Positions 22,654 to 35,315 of a stretch of 64,000 bases of DNA are shown piece after piece; positions within the stretch are counted from its first letter, which is position 1; each line of letters begins with the position of its first letter. Position numbers and translations under genes: made by a program. The DNA lies in contig CAJNOP010000720.1 of NCBI GenBank assembly GCA_905250075.1, forward strand, positions 1 through 64,000, given 5' to 3'. This stretch comes from Rotaria sp. Silwood1 (taxonomy: Eukaryota; Rotifera; Eurotatoria; Philodinida; Philodinidae). The notes below the pieces were generated by a model. It had not been told where the DNA came from, searched no databases, and was given only the letters and a program-made list of their open reading frames with translations.

Positions 22654-23107
22654 GCTCGTAAAGATAGGAAAGCTCTGTTGAAAAACTAGAAAATCTGCTT
22701 TGAATATAATCAAGGAAAACTCATTTCATCTAGGACAATCATAACAAGAGGAAAATCTTTGGGCTAGTTTTCCTGTTCGATTGTATAGAGATAATAGTAG
22801 TAGAATGGCAATACGAATTTCGAAGAGTCATTATTGAATTTTAAAATGCTAGAGAGAATTGTTTTTATGATACTCCATAAAATCCAAACTTATAGATTTT
22901 TTTTCGTAAATCGTAGTTCTTTCCTTCACATCCATGGCTAGAGTAAGGACAATAATGTGGGTGTGATTGTGGATTCAGAAACACCTACATAATCACACCT
23001 ACACACCCACATACTCATACCCACACTCGCTTTTATAACGAGACAGCCTGAGGGAATCTTCACAATTCGAACTGAGATCATTGTTGCCTTTTCACGTTTG
23101 ATAGTAG
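22654..23107. other. Upstream region of the extracellular protein gene
   Basis: AT-rich, with a telomere-like palindrome at 22956-23028, about 80 bp before the start codon at 23108. A promoter is expected here but not recognised. Confidence 0.5.
22956..23028. repeat. Telomere-like palindrome near a gene start
   Basis: TGTGGGTGTGATTGTGGATT, a loop (CAGAAACACCTACATA), then CACACCTACACACCCACATA and CCCACACTC. Confidence 0.8.
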
Positions 23108-25750
23108 ATGTGTCGTGTTTACTCTATGTGCGTGTTGTTACTATTCGTTGGCACAATCAAAGCAAATCACTTTCGTGGCGGCACAATCACTTGGAAACCG
23201 ATTAATAACAATGTAACAGCTGGAAGTCAGGTCTCAATCATAATCACTCAAACATATACATGGAAGAAAATGCAAATTCCTTGCACAACTAGCATGATTG
23301 CGACTCAGTCTCCTTTTATTGATCTGAGTACACATGGGGGTAATAATGTGACTCTGCAGTGTATTGCTAATTGTTCAACGGCAGGTGGCTATGTCGGAAA
23401 TGAAGCACTCATTGTTGGCCCATGTACTGATTTCTCTATTGCATTGGACTTGACAGTCAGTCAACGATCCGATATGATCAACTTGACTACCTCATCTTAT
23501 TTTACTTTGGCATACGTTTCTTTAACCAATGCCTGGCAAACATTGGCATTGGGCAGCTCTATTGGCTGGAGTCTTTCCAGTACCGTAGACCTGCATATGA
23601 GATCAGACAATGGATTAATAAACACACCACCGGTGGCTACATGTATCTCATACATTAGTATTCCTGTTGGCATTACACAGACAATTCAAATTCCAGTTAT
23701 TGATGCGGACAATGATTTTATTCGATGTCGATTTGCTAATGGATCATCGGAATGTTTCAATACTTGTCCGCCAGGATCACTGCCATCAGGCACGAGTTTA
23801 TCTTCTTCGTGTACTCTCACAATTACAGGATCACTTGCTGGTAACTATTATCTTGTTGCAATACAGGTCATCGATTTCTGTTTGGATCTATTCATTGTAA
23901 GCTTGATTTTGTACTTGTTAATAGGTCGAAGATTTTATGACGAATGCCAGTGTCATTCCAATGAGTTCTGTTCCCCTTCAATTTTTGGTTTATGTGTATG
24001 CGACTCCAAGCTGTACTCTTAAACCTATTCTGGTAGGCAGTGCGAACAATGATGATTGTTTGGGTGTACAGGTTGGAACCATTTTCTCGATGACATTGAC
24101 TGCTATTAATCAATGCAACAGTGGAAGAACAATGAATGACATTGCCACTATATCTTTTCCCATCATGACAAAAAGTGCACTTGTTCAAAATACAACCAAT
24201 TCATCACTGTGGTCATTGACCATAACATGGCAACCAACAGCTACTCAAGTCGGTACACAAGTCTTTTGTGCTGTTGCATCAGATAGGTTAATCGATGAGA
24301 CATCTAGTTTTAAAATCACATTGCAATACGTTTTCGTTCGATATTTCTAGTGCAAGTGTTCAATCAGATCAGTACTGTGTAACATTTTCTGTTGGACTTA
24401 CAAGTGTTCCACTTTGTCCAGGAGCAACAGTGACCACCACGTATGAGGACTTATCACAGTTAAGACAACTAAATCTAGCTATGCTCTTTTACATAGGTCA
24501 ACAACGACATACAGTACAGTGTCAGTTAATAAGCATGGATGCAGGGAACTTTTCATTTTTTTTCCATAACTTCTTTTAGTAATACCTCACCAACTACAGC
24601 AACGATGTTGGTTACTACTTCGTCAAATATAGCAATGACGTCGTTTATTACTTCGTCAGTTGAGTCAACGTAAGTTATCTACAGATAGTAGTTTTCTTTG
24701 TCTCGGTTGTGTTAGCAGCAATCCGAAAAGATAGAGAGTGAGAGAAAGATAGGTGTATCAGTAGAAGCAATATATATTCAGCGGCAAGACAAGTGTTGTT
24801 AGAATAGTTGTATCATCAATAGATCTATTGTTGTTGAATTAACTATGGACAGGAGAATGTAAAGTAAACAACCAGGTTTTGACTGCAAGATCTCGATGCT
24901 GATGACACTTAATGATAATCGGTGAGACAATCAACTGATCATCTAAATGACATACTCAAAACATCTCTATCAATATGAATACGATAGAAAGAAAAAAAAT
25001 CAGGTTAAAGTCGATTATTTATCACGGTTCAAATTAATTCAAGAAAAGATAGTTCATTCTAATTGATTCAAATCACATTTTTATTAGTGAAGCATTTAAA
25101 ATCGAATTTTAATCGAGAAATAACTAATTAAATTCGGATTTGTCAAAGTTTCTTTTTAAATGGATAGAATATCAAGTACGACGACGACCTCATCCACTTT
25201 GGAACTTGGGCTTGGTCTAGGCTTAGGCCTTGGTCTTCCGCTACTGGCGCTTCTCAGTGCATCAGCTATTTGTCTCTGCTGTCGATTGTGTCCGGGGCCT
25301 TTCTGGTATGTAAATAAATATGACTCTCTTATTGATGTTACATCCAATTCATCTTGTTTCATCAGGAAGCAACTTCGGCAAAGATTTTGGGGAAAGGAGA
25401 AAGTCTTTTGTCAGTCATGCCAAAGACCAATTGACTATTACTCACATATGAACAAAAGCCGAATACCTGATGAAGCGTCAAGACAATATCGGCAGCAGTA
25501 CATCAATGACTATCCTTTGACACCGACGAGACATTTATTTCGTGATGGTTCATTTCTTTCCAGTTCATTCTTGCCTTCCGATCTGAGTTCCATGATCACA
25601 ACACGAACCACTCTAATGTCGCCGCTCTCACACAGTGTCATGCCAAGTGAGGACATTTCTGAGCGAATAATGCGCCCTTTATCACCACAATTTTCGAGTT
25701 CTGATGGTTCAATTCTTGTGCGAGCCTATTTAGAACAAGAAAGAAGCTAA
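23108..25750 (+). CDS. Secreted/type I membrane protein with N-terminal NHFRGG-type domain
   Basis: It starts MCRVYSMCVLLLFVGTIKA, a signal peptide, followed by NHFRGGTITWKPI and a Cys-rich beta-type extracellular region with several N-glycosylation sites. A 58-bp intron (23867-23924) joins AIQ to VEDFM in frame. The next exon (PMSSVPLQFLVYVY) runs to about 24335, where coding sense moves to the +1 frame (SVQSDQYCVTFSVGL). That is either an unusual intron or a frameshift. A Ser/Thr-rich stalk (TSPTTATMLVTTSS) ends at a GTAAGT donor at 24670. The final part (from about 25160) has a Thr/Ser run, a Gly-Leu membrane segment (LGLGLGLPLLALLSASAICL), a Cys-rich juxtamembrane stretch and a cytoplasmic tail with YINDYPLTPTRHLF. 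It is interrupted by a possible 60-bp intron (25306-25365). I recognise the N-terminal block as common in bdelloids but know no function. The middle may be damaged. Confidence 0.65.
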
Positions 25751-26336
25751 GACACTCTTTTCGATTGATTGCTATTCGAAACAAAGTACTTCACGGATTT
25801 CTATTTTAATAGAGACATGCAAAAATGTTTGCATATATGAAAGAAAAATATAAGCGGAAAATGTCATTGAGAAAGTTGCAAACTCCCAATATGACAACTT
25901 GCTGCTAGACGAATGTAGCAAAGAATGATCATCGGCTTCAACTTTTGGAAATACTCCATTTGATACCGTTTTGTTCGTTGACCATCACTCTTGTGTCAGA
26001 TTTCGAGTACAAGCAAAGCTGGATAGCACAGAATCGTACATTGCTTCGGAGATCCATAAGTGCAGCATGACGTCCTCGTCTATTATTTGAATTTCTCCTG
26101 TGATCCAATATGAAAGATGAAACAATAACTCAAATAGTATCTTGTTCAATGATAATTTCAGTAATTGATGATTTCATCATTAGAGTGAATAATAGGTTGA
26201 AACACAAAGACGGATATGAATTCGGTTCGGACCATTCTGGTTTCATAAAGAATTTTCCGTATCTGCATACAACTCGTCTAAGATTAAAAGAACCGCGAGT
26301 GTTTGTGTGACTTTCGCATGTTAACACCATAGAAGT

Positions 26337-26419
26337 TGTGGATGTGAGGATGTGTGTGAAGAAAAGACACGCACCCACACCTACATTCACACCTCCGGCC
26401 TATACTCACACTCACACTC
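26337..26419. repeat. Telomere-like palindrome with GAAGAAAA loop
   Basis: TGTGGATGTGAGGATGTGTG, then the loop TGAAGAAAAGACACG, then CACCCACACCTACATTCACACC and a second C-rich block, ACTCACACTCACACTC. Confidence 0.8.
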
Positions 26420-26635
26420 TTATATAAATTACATCGATAGATCGTTCAAAGTTTTTATACATCGAAACTAACTGAAATTTGAAGCTAGGACGAGTACAAC
26501 TATAAAAGCGTTATGACCGAAGCTCTTATAATTCTCCTTCTTCCAAAATATGATGAAAATTTGAGTATATGCACGCATTGAACCACATCAATAAAAGTTG
26601 CAATTATGACGTTTTTAATATTTGAGAAAATACGA

Positions 26636-26709
26636 GAGTGTGAATGTGGAGTGTTGATGTGGGTTAAGATAAGATAAGATGAACTCACACCCATACCCAC
26701 ACTCGCACC
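26636..26709. repeat. Telomere-like palindrome
   Basis: GAGTGTGAATGTGGAGTGTTG and GATGTGGG, a loop of (AAGAT) repeats, then CTCACACCCATACCCACACTCGCACC. Confidence 0.8.
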
Positions 26710-27120
26710 TCATAGCGTTACCCTTCCTGGAAAAACATTTTTACGCACCCTAAACTTCTCGGAAGCGCTTACGAAAATGAAGACTTGCTCGTGTTATAGC
26801 TATGAAGTAATGCCTAACTATTAAGTACTTGGTTGTTCAGGTTACAGCTTATCTGAACAATGAATGTCTCCATAATACTTAATTAGCAGTATTACGGCAT
26901 ATATATCTACAGATAGAAAGTGCCAATATAAAAGTCAGATTTTTATCACTGGTGTAACGAAAAACTGGAGGAGCAGCTTGTCCCACCCTTGGTAATAATG
27001 TTTATTGAGTGACTTCACATCTCTAGAAACTTATATAGGCGATAGAAAACGAGAGATGAACATAGGAACAACGGAGAGATGAATAGTTAGATAAGACAAA
27101 GAATAAAAAAGAAAGGAAAG

Positions 27121-28010
27121 TCAGTGGCATGTCATATCAATATCGTAACAATTGACACTAGTAATTATTCCGTTGACTTGATGTGCCTGAATAACTTTGA
27201 CTCCCAGCTGTTTCAAATAATCAAGTTTGCTTTTGATTGTTTTTATATCGACGCCTCTACAAGCATCTTCGATGATGTACGTTGCATAATTCAAATTAAA
27301 TGCATCAAGAGCAGTTGTTGCTACACAATAATCCGTTGCCAATCCAACAATAAAAACGTGTGTAACATTACCTTCTTGAAGTTTATCATGGAGTTCGGTT
27401 TTTATAGCTCCTTCATTATCCATAAATGCTGAGTAACTATCAATATCAGGATCGGTACCTTTTCTAATGTGAATAACTTTGTTATTCGATGATGAAACAT
27501 GTAGATGTTCATGTAGAGCTGCATCTTTTGTTTCTTGTATGCAATGTGAGGGCCATAGGACTTGTTTTGTTTTGATTTTTGGACCTTTGTATGTGACTTC
27601 ATCGAACACTTTTATCTTTCGATTTTTTTTACCTTTTAAATGCTTCCTACGTGGTTGGAGGCTTTCAAAAAATGAAATATGATTTGGTGGGTGCCAGTCA
27701 TGTGTATACACAATAAAATCAAAGGGAATCGTTTGAATTAAATGATTGATGATAGGAATAACTTCGGCACCATCCTGATGAGCAGGGCTGTTGGACAAAG
27801 CAAGATTTCCAGTAATAAAACAATTTTGGACGTCGACAACAATTAATGCATAAACATTGTTTGATGACTTCTCATCTAGAATAGTACAAGATTAGTACTA
27901 AACATTTTATCTTGTCTAGTCTAACCTTCTGTTGTGTTAAGTGCTATAAAAATGTAAATGATATTTATTATTATAACAACACTGAAGATCAATAAATTCA
28001 GTGGCTTCAT
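27121..28010 (-). CDS. Nicotinamidase (isochorismatase-like hydrolase) with N-terminal membrane/signal segment
   Basis: Two exons, 28010-27926 and 27875-27121, with a 50-bp intron; 279 residues. The first exon encodes a hydrophobic start (LNLLIFSVVIIINIIYIFIA), a signal peptide or anchor, so the enzyme is likely secreted or in the endomembrane system. The catalytic domain has the nicotinamidase signature: the triad Asp in VVDVQNCF, Lys in IRKGTDPDIDSYSAF, and Cys in GLATDYCVATTALDAF. The metal site is in HDWHPPNHISF, and WPSHCIQ carries the second conserved His. Nicotinamidase converts nicotinamide to nicotinate plus ammonia in NAD salvage. Such enzymes occur in many invertebrates, fungi and bacteria but not in mammals. 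An insertion between the WHP block and WPSHC is Lys-rich (RRKHLKGKKNRKIK). All catalytic residues are present, so it is probably active. Confidence 0.9.
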
Positions 28011-28633
28011 ATCGAACAACATCGCTGGAAATTGAAAGCTTTAAGGTATTGTTGAATTGATCAATGCAGTTCCTGGTTTCAATTCTCAAAAAGTAAATAC
28101 ACAAAACAATTAACTGAAATAAGAGACGAGACTATGCGTTTTGTTTCAATTACAATATTTGTTCGCAAAATGGCCTTTTATGAAGATCAAATAACTCATA
28201 CTAATTGTGGGTGTAATTAAAAAAAATACAAATGCTCTAATAACAACTTTCATTGGGAAGATGAAATTAAAGTTAAGAATAACTGTTGTCTTCTTGACAA
28301 AAAACTAACATCAATAAATAATTATGTTAATCAATTTATGATTACCTCAATGACTCATAAAAAGATCGCTTTTCAATGTATTTCTGGTTTCTCCTAGTTA
28401 GAATAAAAAGAAACGAATAAACTGGCACCTAACTGACAATTGATTTATTCTGACATCTTCTGTGAAATCTTTGTACAATGACTATTACTTTATCTGATTT
28501 GATTTTATTAAAGTGTCACCATTGGTCTTATGACTCATTGGTCTATATTAGATTAACTGAAATGTCAACATCTCAGAATAGAAATAAAACATTCATCATT
28601 AGCTATTGATATAATAAACATGTCGTACCTTGC
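28011..28633. other. Upstream region of the nicotinamidase gene
   Basis: AT-rich, no other gene seen. It should include the nicotinamidase promoter. Confidence 0.5.
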
Positions 28634-28641
28634 GTAAGAGT

Positions 28642-29126
28642 CAGGGTTGGAACTGGTTCGGCAAACCGGTACCGGACCGGACCGGACCGGTTGAAGAAAT
28701 CAACCGGGCAGGTAAAGACCGGGATTTCACCGGTTGAAATTTTTCAAAAATCTTCTTTGTTAATCCTGCCTTTGACCATAAAAACTAAGGTATCACATGT
28801 TTTTTCTGTCAGAATAGGTAAAAAAGTGCTCAAAACATAGGTTATATTAATCGTTTTTCCTGAGGTTCTCTTTAAAAAGATTCATTATGATGAGCGTCTT
28901 TTACATGCGCCTTAAACTATTTCATATTTGGAGCGATTTTTTCTAAAAATCGGTTTTCAAAAAAAAATTCGACATTTTTCCACCGGTTTTTAACCGGTTT
29001 TCACTGGAATTTCACCGGTTGGACATATGATTCCAACCGGCTGGTTTCCGACCGAATCGGACCGGTAGGATTTTTCAACCGGCCGGACCGGACCGTTTTA
29101 ATATTTCTCAACCGGTTCCACCCCTG
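28642..29126. mobile_element. hAT-type MITE, 485 bp, CCGGT-rich
   Basis: The 8-bp target duplication GTAAGAGT is perfect (28634-28641 and 29127-29134). The ends are inverted repeats: CAGGGTTGGAACTGGTT on the left and, read inward from the right, CAGGGGTGGAACCGGTT. CAGGG ends with an 8-bp duplication define hAT. The interior is full of CCGGT/ACCGG subrepeats, including GGACCGGACCGGACCGG, around an AT-rich core with no coding capacity. The perfect duplication suggests a fairly recent insertion. Confidence 0.9.
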
Positions 29127-29134
29127 GTAAGAGT

Positions 29135-32100
29135 TCTAAATAAATGTATATCTGATTTCATTTCGATGTCCTTTTTTTCGCTGACTACAAATGTATGACT
29201 CTTGGTGGACATTATAAACATGTATCGTCATTGTCACGATAAAATGATGGCTCAATGCTAATATATTCATGTATCCAGCATGTTTTTTTTTTCAAAAGTT
29301 TGTGTTGTCTTCTCTTTTTGAGGGATACATTCTTAATTAAGACGAATAAGATGAAGGTATCTCTATGAAGAATAGAAGAGTTAAATGAATTCAAATAAAG
29401 ATCATCTTTTGTCACTTCACTTGACCACCGACAATTGGGAATATGCTCGATCTAATCCATACAATTAGACGGATAGCATCAAGTAACAAAATGGAAATCC
29501 AAACCATATCCTTCTACAGCTGATTGGTGCACAACTACAACGTGCAGGAGTTTCTCCTTATCGGTGCCAGTTTATTCCTGATACGTCCACCTGGGGTCCG
29601 CTTGGATCCCAGTGAAATTATTTTTAATATTTTGTAATTATAGTCTTATATAGAACCTTGTCGTTCCATCTATACTTTAGGGACAACTAGTAGAGTACGC
29701 CGGTAACCACAATCAATCACATCGATGTTGTAAAAAAGACCGTTATCTCAGGAACGATAAGTTTGAGCTATGTTGAATTGTACCAAAATTCCAGTTCTAA
29801 GAAAGAAAGAAATGATGCCGAAACACACGAAATGCTTCATTAACACTTATCCCTATCAATACGGAATTTTCAGCAGAGTGCAACGTATGTAAAAACAGTT
29901 CGCTTCCAAAACATTACTTTTTCACATGTCAATCAACGTCAAAATAAAAAACTTTCTTAGAATACGCGCGAATGTTTCCTGTGCAGTACACGATGTTTGC
30001 TTGTCTTAGACTCAAGTATCTTTCAAAGCCATTATAAGTTAGTTCCATAACAAAATAATGGTGCTATGGATATTGTTTCTATTTTATCAGGCTGGAACCC
30101 ATACGAACCCCAGGTAATCAACAAGCGGTAGTCTGATAGATGGACATTTCAGGATTAAACTGACTAGAAAGGACCGACTGGTAGGCCAGCATGAGTCGTT
30201 TTTCATTTTTCTCATCTTGTAAAAGTCAAACCTAGCTTCGATTCATCAAAACTACCTCTGAGTCACTTCCGAAATGGCATAAGGCTCCAGTTTCAGTGTT
30301 ATAGTGCTACCGTGAAACAGTTCTGTCATATAGATGATGAGACTTCAGAAACGGCTCACGTAGCTTCATCACTTTCAATATTTCAATCTCATAACGACTA
30401 TATCCAAAGCTTTTTCTCTTGGTATTCGTTGCTGAACAGCAAATTGGATATGATTGAAAGTTCTATCTTTGTTTGCTAATCCAACTAAATGTTCATCAGA
30501 CATAGACATTAACAATCAAGTGCATATGTACCCCGCTTGTCACAATGGATATACTTTGTTTTCTTTGATATCTATCAGGGACATGAGATCAAAAAACGAA
30601 ATAACAATATATGTCTGATAGATTAATGAGATGAATAGGGTTTCATTTTGTTTCGATAATATAACTTAATATCAAAATGATATGATCGGTGCAAAAAAAA
30701 TGATCATTTCAAACGTAAAAAGATGTTCTAGTCGAAAATTTATCACATACATCACAAAAAAGATCACATAATTACATTGTCAAGATAACTCTTCATCTTA
30801 AAAACAATATACCAAAAGGTACAATAGAAAACTGAATATGCGGCGGCAAAATACTTTGCCACAAAATAAGAATTATACAGAGTGTATGATGTGATTGTCG
30901 GTGTGCATATTCTTTGCTAAATACATACTGAGTTCGTTGAGAATTAACTTTTTCTATGGCAAAAAGATAAATTTTCATATTCAAAGTTAATAATATTTAA
31001 AAGTTATTTATCATAATTTTTTATCCAGATTTGATGCAAAAGATTCGCAATCATTACTTTAAAACGTCAGAAATACAACATACTGTGGATGTATAAAATA
31101 CAACAATTGAATAACATATTACAAACTTTCTATATGCAACGTGAATCAGTTGTCTGCTTAGATAGTAGAATACACTGTGAAAAATAAGTATAGAATAATA
31201 AATCATATGAAAAAGTTTAATTGTCATCATCAATATCTAACCAAATTTTCAAAACTCTGTTAGAGTTTATGTCTGTTTAATAAACCTTTGAAGAATTTAC
31301 TATATGTCGCATTTTCATAAAGGCTTGTACAGTCAGTCATGAAGACAACAAATGCTTCAAGGATTTATTGTCATTTTTGAAGATTCTTGAAGGGTTGATT
31401 CAATGGACATGGACCTTTAAAAAGTTTTTGAAGATTTGATGAGGATTTCACGAGACTAACAAGCCTCTTTTCTAAGCTTTATTATTTTATACCTTCTTAC
31501 AGTATAATGTGTGCAAGCACAACAGACATTGTCTGAGAAATGTTTTTATTTATTATTTGAGGTATAACAGATGCAAAGTGCATAGCAGTAAGTACCATCA
31601 GTTGATAATCAATGCAGCAAGATCTGTTTGTAGGTCTTGAAGCTTCGTAAGTTTCCAAAATTTCACAAATAAGTTGTAAAAAATCATTTATTAATTTAGG
31701 TTTGTTTCTACTATTGACTTTTTACAGTGACTATGCAGTTAACAATGATGAGGTACACTAAACTAATTATATCTATAGAATACCTAGACTATTTCATAAT
31801 ATCTACAAATATCATATGTATATTGAAATAATGTTCATTGAAAATATTCTAATTTTAGTATATCTCAGAATTTCTTTTCTTAGAAGAATTTTGAAAGCCT
31901 AGAGAGAATCTGTTCCACGAAAATTGCTTGAAACATTTATTTTTCCTACAGTATCGTATGTTATTTTAAACGACATGAATCTTTTCAAGAGACAAAATAG
32001 TACAATCATCAACAGATTTATATCAATGGCAAAACAAACAAATCGAATTGAATATCTATCTCACAGCCCTCTTTTTGAGCAGAGTAATTTTATTCTAACT

Positions 32101-32941
32101 TATTACTTCTGTTCTCTTTGTGAAAAATTTGAATATTTGTATCCTTCAATAAAATAAGAACCAAAATACCAATATAATTATATATAAATTGAATAGTATT
32201 ATTTGAAAAAAGAAAAATTTGCAGAATACTGTTGACCTTAAAATTTTTTGAAGTGACTATACTTTAGAAAGAAGGCCACTTACTTTTTGTATTATTGATG
32301 AAATTTTGTACACCACAAACGAAATGACAGCGTTCTGTATCGACAATATTCTCTATATGTAATTGACGCACTATGTTATCAATATATACCTTTTCAAATT
32401 TGGAGTATTGTATGTGCATTCATCCATGCATATCAATAAACTGTGCATGGTTATTAAATAAGAGACTGTATTTGCTTTCAGTAAAAAATTATCGTTCTTT
32501 GTTTTTTTTTCTCTTCCACGTTATTCGAATAACACGAGCGACGCAGATATAGAATCATTCATAGGTTTTTTTTTTAATACGTAAATGGATTATGCTCAAA
32601 TAGGATTCATAACAAATAGATCAAAAATTGTCTTGACAAAAATATTATTTAAAAAAACTTTAATATATTTTATGTGTACAGAACGCCGCAGACAATAGAA
32701 AATAAACATATGAATATATATTAATGTTGATAAAAGAAAAAGCAAAAACAGAAGAATAAATCAAGGATAATTGCTATTTGTTTTACTAAATTTCATTTGA
32801 TTTTCTTATAAAATCATCTATCTTGGAATCATAATGTGCATTAAGTAAGGCAATCAGTTTGATTTTCTTGTATAGAAGTGATAAAAAAAAAGGATTTCAC
32901 TAGGAATAATAAGACTCGCACACACAATATCATAATATATA
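29135..32941. other. Gene-poor AT-rich region
   Basis: I see no intact gene. A short exon-like piece at about 29519-29612 (+ strand) reads LIGAQLQRAGVSPYRCQF then IPDTSTWGPLGSQ and a stop; it is probably a gene remnant. The open frame at 31924-32157 has a plausible look but no family or splice support. Confidence 0.4.
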
Positions 32942-33674
32942 TCCTACGCAAAAAATTCTTGGACACTTCAGAATGAGTTGTCAAAATTATATATCTTATT
33001 CGAAATAAAGTTTATATCTACAGGATGTCTAGAAAGTAGCTCCCTATTTTAAATTCTTGTTTTCTCTTTAATAAGAACAGATATTGTGTTACTTTTTTTA
33101 CTATTTTGAAGCATGCTTTATAAATTTTGTTTTACACAAGAAAGAATGTTAATGAATTGACTATGTAAAATCAAATGCAAATTTCATCTGAAGATTGCTT
33201 GAAACATAACTTCTTATTTTTCATCGTTTATTACTTTTATACAAAGCATATATGTTTTAATAATTTTTTCATGACTTTGAAATGCAATACCGTCACGGCT
33301 ATTTCTGAGACATTATCGTGTAAACGTATTACACACACCTCAAAATAGAAAAAAATTATTACAATATATGCTTTGTATAAAATTAATAAACGATGAAAAA
33401 TAAGAAGTTATTTTTCAAACAATCGTCAGATGAAATTTGCATTTGATCTTACATAGTCAATTCATTAACATTCTTTCTTATGTAAAACAAAATTTATAAA
33501 GCATGCTTCAAAATAGTAAAAAAGTAACACAATATCTGTTCTTATTAAAGAGAAAAAAAGAATTTAAAATAGGGAGCTACTTTCTAGACACCCTATAGAT
33601 ATAAAGTTTAATTCGAATAAGATATATAATTTTGACAAGTCATTCTGAAGGGTCCCAGAATTTTTTGCGTAGGG
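32942..33674. mobile_element. TA-flanked palindromic MITE (Tc1/mariner-like), outer element
   Basis: The ends are flanked by TA (32940-32941 and 33675-33676). The left end is TCCTACGCAAAAAATTCT; the right end read inward is CCCTACGCAAAAAATTCT. Arms of about 78 bp are nearly identical and meet at a TATCTA/TAGATA centre, which is where another element (33021-33595) is inserted. TA duplication is typical of Tc1/mariner elements. No transposase is present. Confidence 0.8.
33021..33595. mobile_element. TA-flanked foldback MITE nested in the centre of the outer MITE
   Basis: Ends CAGGATGTCTAGAAAGTAGC and, read inward from the right, TAGGGTGTCTAGAAAGTAGC, flanked by TA at 33019-33020 and 33596-33597. 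Inverted arms of about 250 bp are highly similar (shared blocks AAGCATGCTTTATAAATTTTG and GATGAAATTTGCATTTGAT). The loop is about 100 bp. It is mariner-like in target and ends and has no coding capacity. Confidence 0.8.
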
Positions 33675-33676
33675 TA

Positions 33677-35315
33677 TATATTTGGATGATTACACTGTAT
33701 ATGTGACACTTTATACATGACTTTCTCTAAATCGAGTTTAATCTTTATAACTGTGTAAAGCATAGTCGATTTACTGATCATTATGACAAAATTTTCACTA
33801 AGCACTTCTGTAGATTACGAGATCCCAAATTTACTAGATTACAGCAAAGTATTGGTACAGTGGTTTTACCAGTATGCGGAACAAAGTTATAATACCCTGC
33901 AAAAGAACATTTTTTTATATTCATTAACGTGTCGAACGTATAGTCATGAGTCTAAAAGTATATTTATTTGTCTCTTGTCTTTTATGAAAAATGGAATATC
34001 AAACAAGAGTAAAGTAATACTGACATAGGAAACACTCCAAAAAAGACTAAAAATGGATAAAACATTCATCACCATATATTTACAACGCAGAATTCGGACA
34101 CATAGTAGCATAGCAGATTTTGTAAGGCAAAACTTGCTCTACACGGCCTTACATGACACTTGTCAGAATTGTACCGCAAAGAGAGTCTTTTAAGCATGAA
34201 AATATTATCAGGAACAATCAAATTATAAGTATGAGCTAGTCCATCATGTAAGCCATGACCCAATTTGCTCAAACAAAGTCGTCAGATTTCATGCAACCTA
34301 TAGCATTCTTGTAGAGAGAAGAGTTTTAAAAATTTTGACGCAAGCCATTTGAAAAAATACTGTTCCGTTTTCAAGATATCCAAATTTTTCTGTACGCAGT
34401 GCTCTCAGAAAAGAACATTTTGTGATTTTTTTTTCTGACATTCATATCTCAACAAAGAAATTTCCGTTTGCCTGGAAATTTTCATTGTGTCTACACTGCA
34501 AGTTACCGTACTTGTTATATAAAATTAATTCCATAGGAGCGAACTGTTCATGAGTTAGTTAGTAGTAGCATGTACACGAAAACAGGATAATTGTTCTTGC
34601 TTGATGCAAAAACATCTCTCAAGAAAAGAATCGTGTTAGAGAAATGCTAGAATGTGGATGTGGGTGAGTTATGAGAAATTTCGCAAAAACCACGCCCACA
34701 CCCTACTTGTAATAAGGGTGTGGATATAGGTGTGACTATCGTATTTATCCACACCCATATTCGCTCTTGCTGTCTAAAAATCCTATAAGTCATTTAAATT
34801 ATTACATATGATCTGTTAAATGAGTTTCTGTAGTTTACCATAAGTGAAAGATGTAGCAATTTATTAGTTCAAAATGGACGATTTTTGACACTGTATTTGC
34901 TGTCAATATTTTAAATTAAACGTGAGCACGGTGGATTTTTTATATATAATTGAGAATTTGATTCTCTACTAAATGATAAAACGAAATCAGAGAAAAAAAT
35001 AACTTTCGAGGTGCAACAATAGTAATTAGTTTCTCTTTCATAACAATTATGAATGATTTTCAAAAGAAACAAAGCATTTTTGGCGATTTCAATTCATTCA
35101 ACAAACATATTCTTTTTGATACAACATAGAACACAACAAGAAGTTGACTAGAGTACATTATAAAATGAACCGAAACTTGCGGTACAAAAGACTGCTGCAC
35201 AAAAGACAAACGAATGCTTTGTGTAATAGGTTCTAAATTCGATCACCCTAAGAAGGAGTTTCACAGTCACATTCAAATGCGGCCATATTTGACTGGACTT
35301 TGTTACTCTTTTTTT
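33677..35315. other. Gene-poor region, no gene seen
   Basis: AT-rich. The frame at 33783-34028 is not supported by any motif. A pair of telomere-like palindromes lies at 34652-34764. Confidence 0.5.
34652..34764. repeat. Two adjacent telomere-like palindromes
   Basis: The first is ATGTGGATGTGGGTGAG / CACGCCCACACCCTAC (34652-34703). Twelve bases later a second follows: AGGGTGTGGATATAGGTGTG / ATCCACACCCATATTCGC (34716-34764). Each is G-rich arm first. Confidence 0.85.

Larger units (their letters stand above)
25751..27120. other. Intergenic DNA, no gene seen
   Basis: Downstream of both flanking genes, which converge here. It contains two telomere-like palindromes (26337-26419 and 26636-26709). 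Other open frames are not convincing. Confidence 0.5.
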
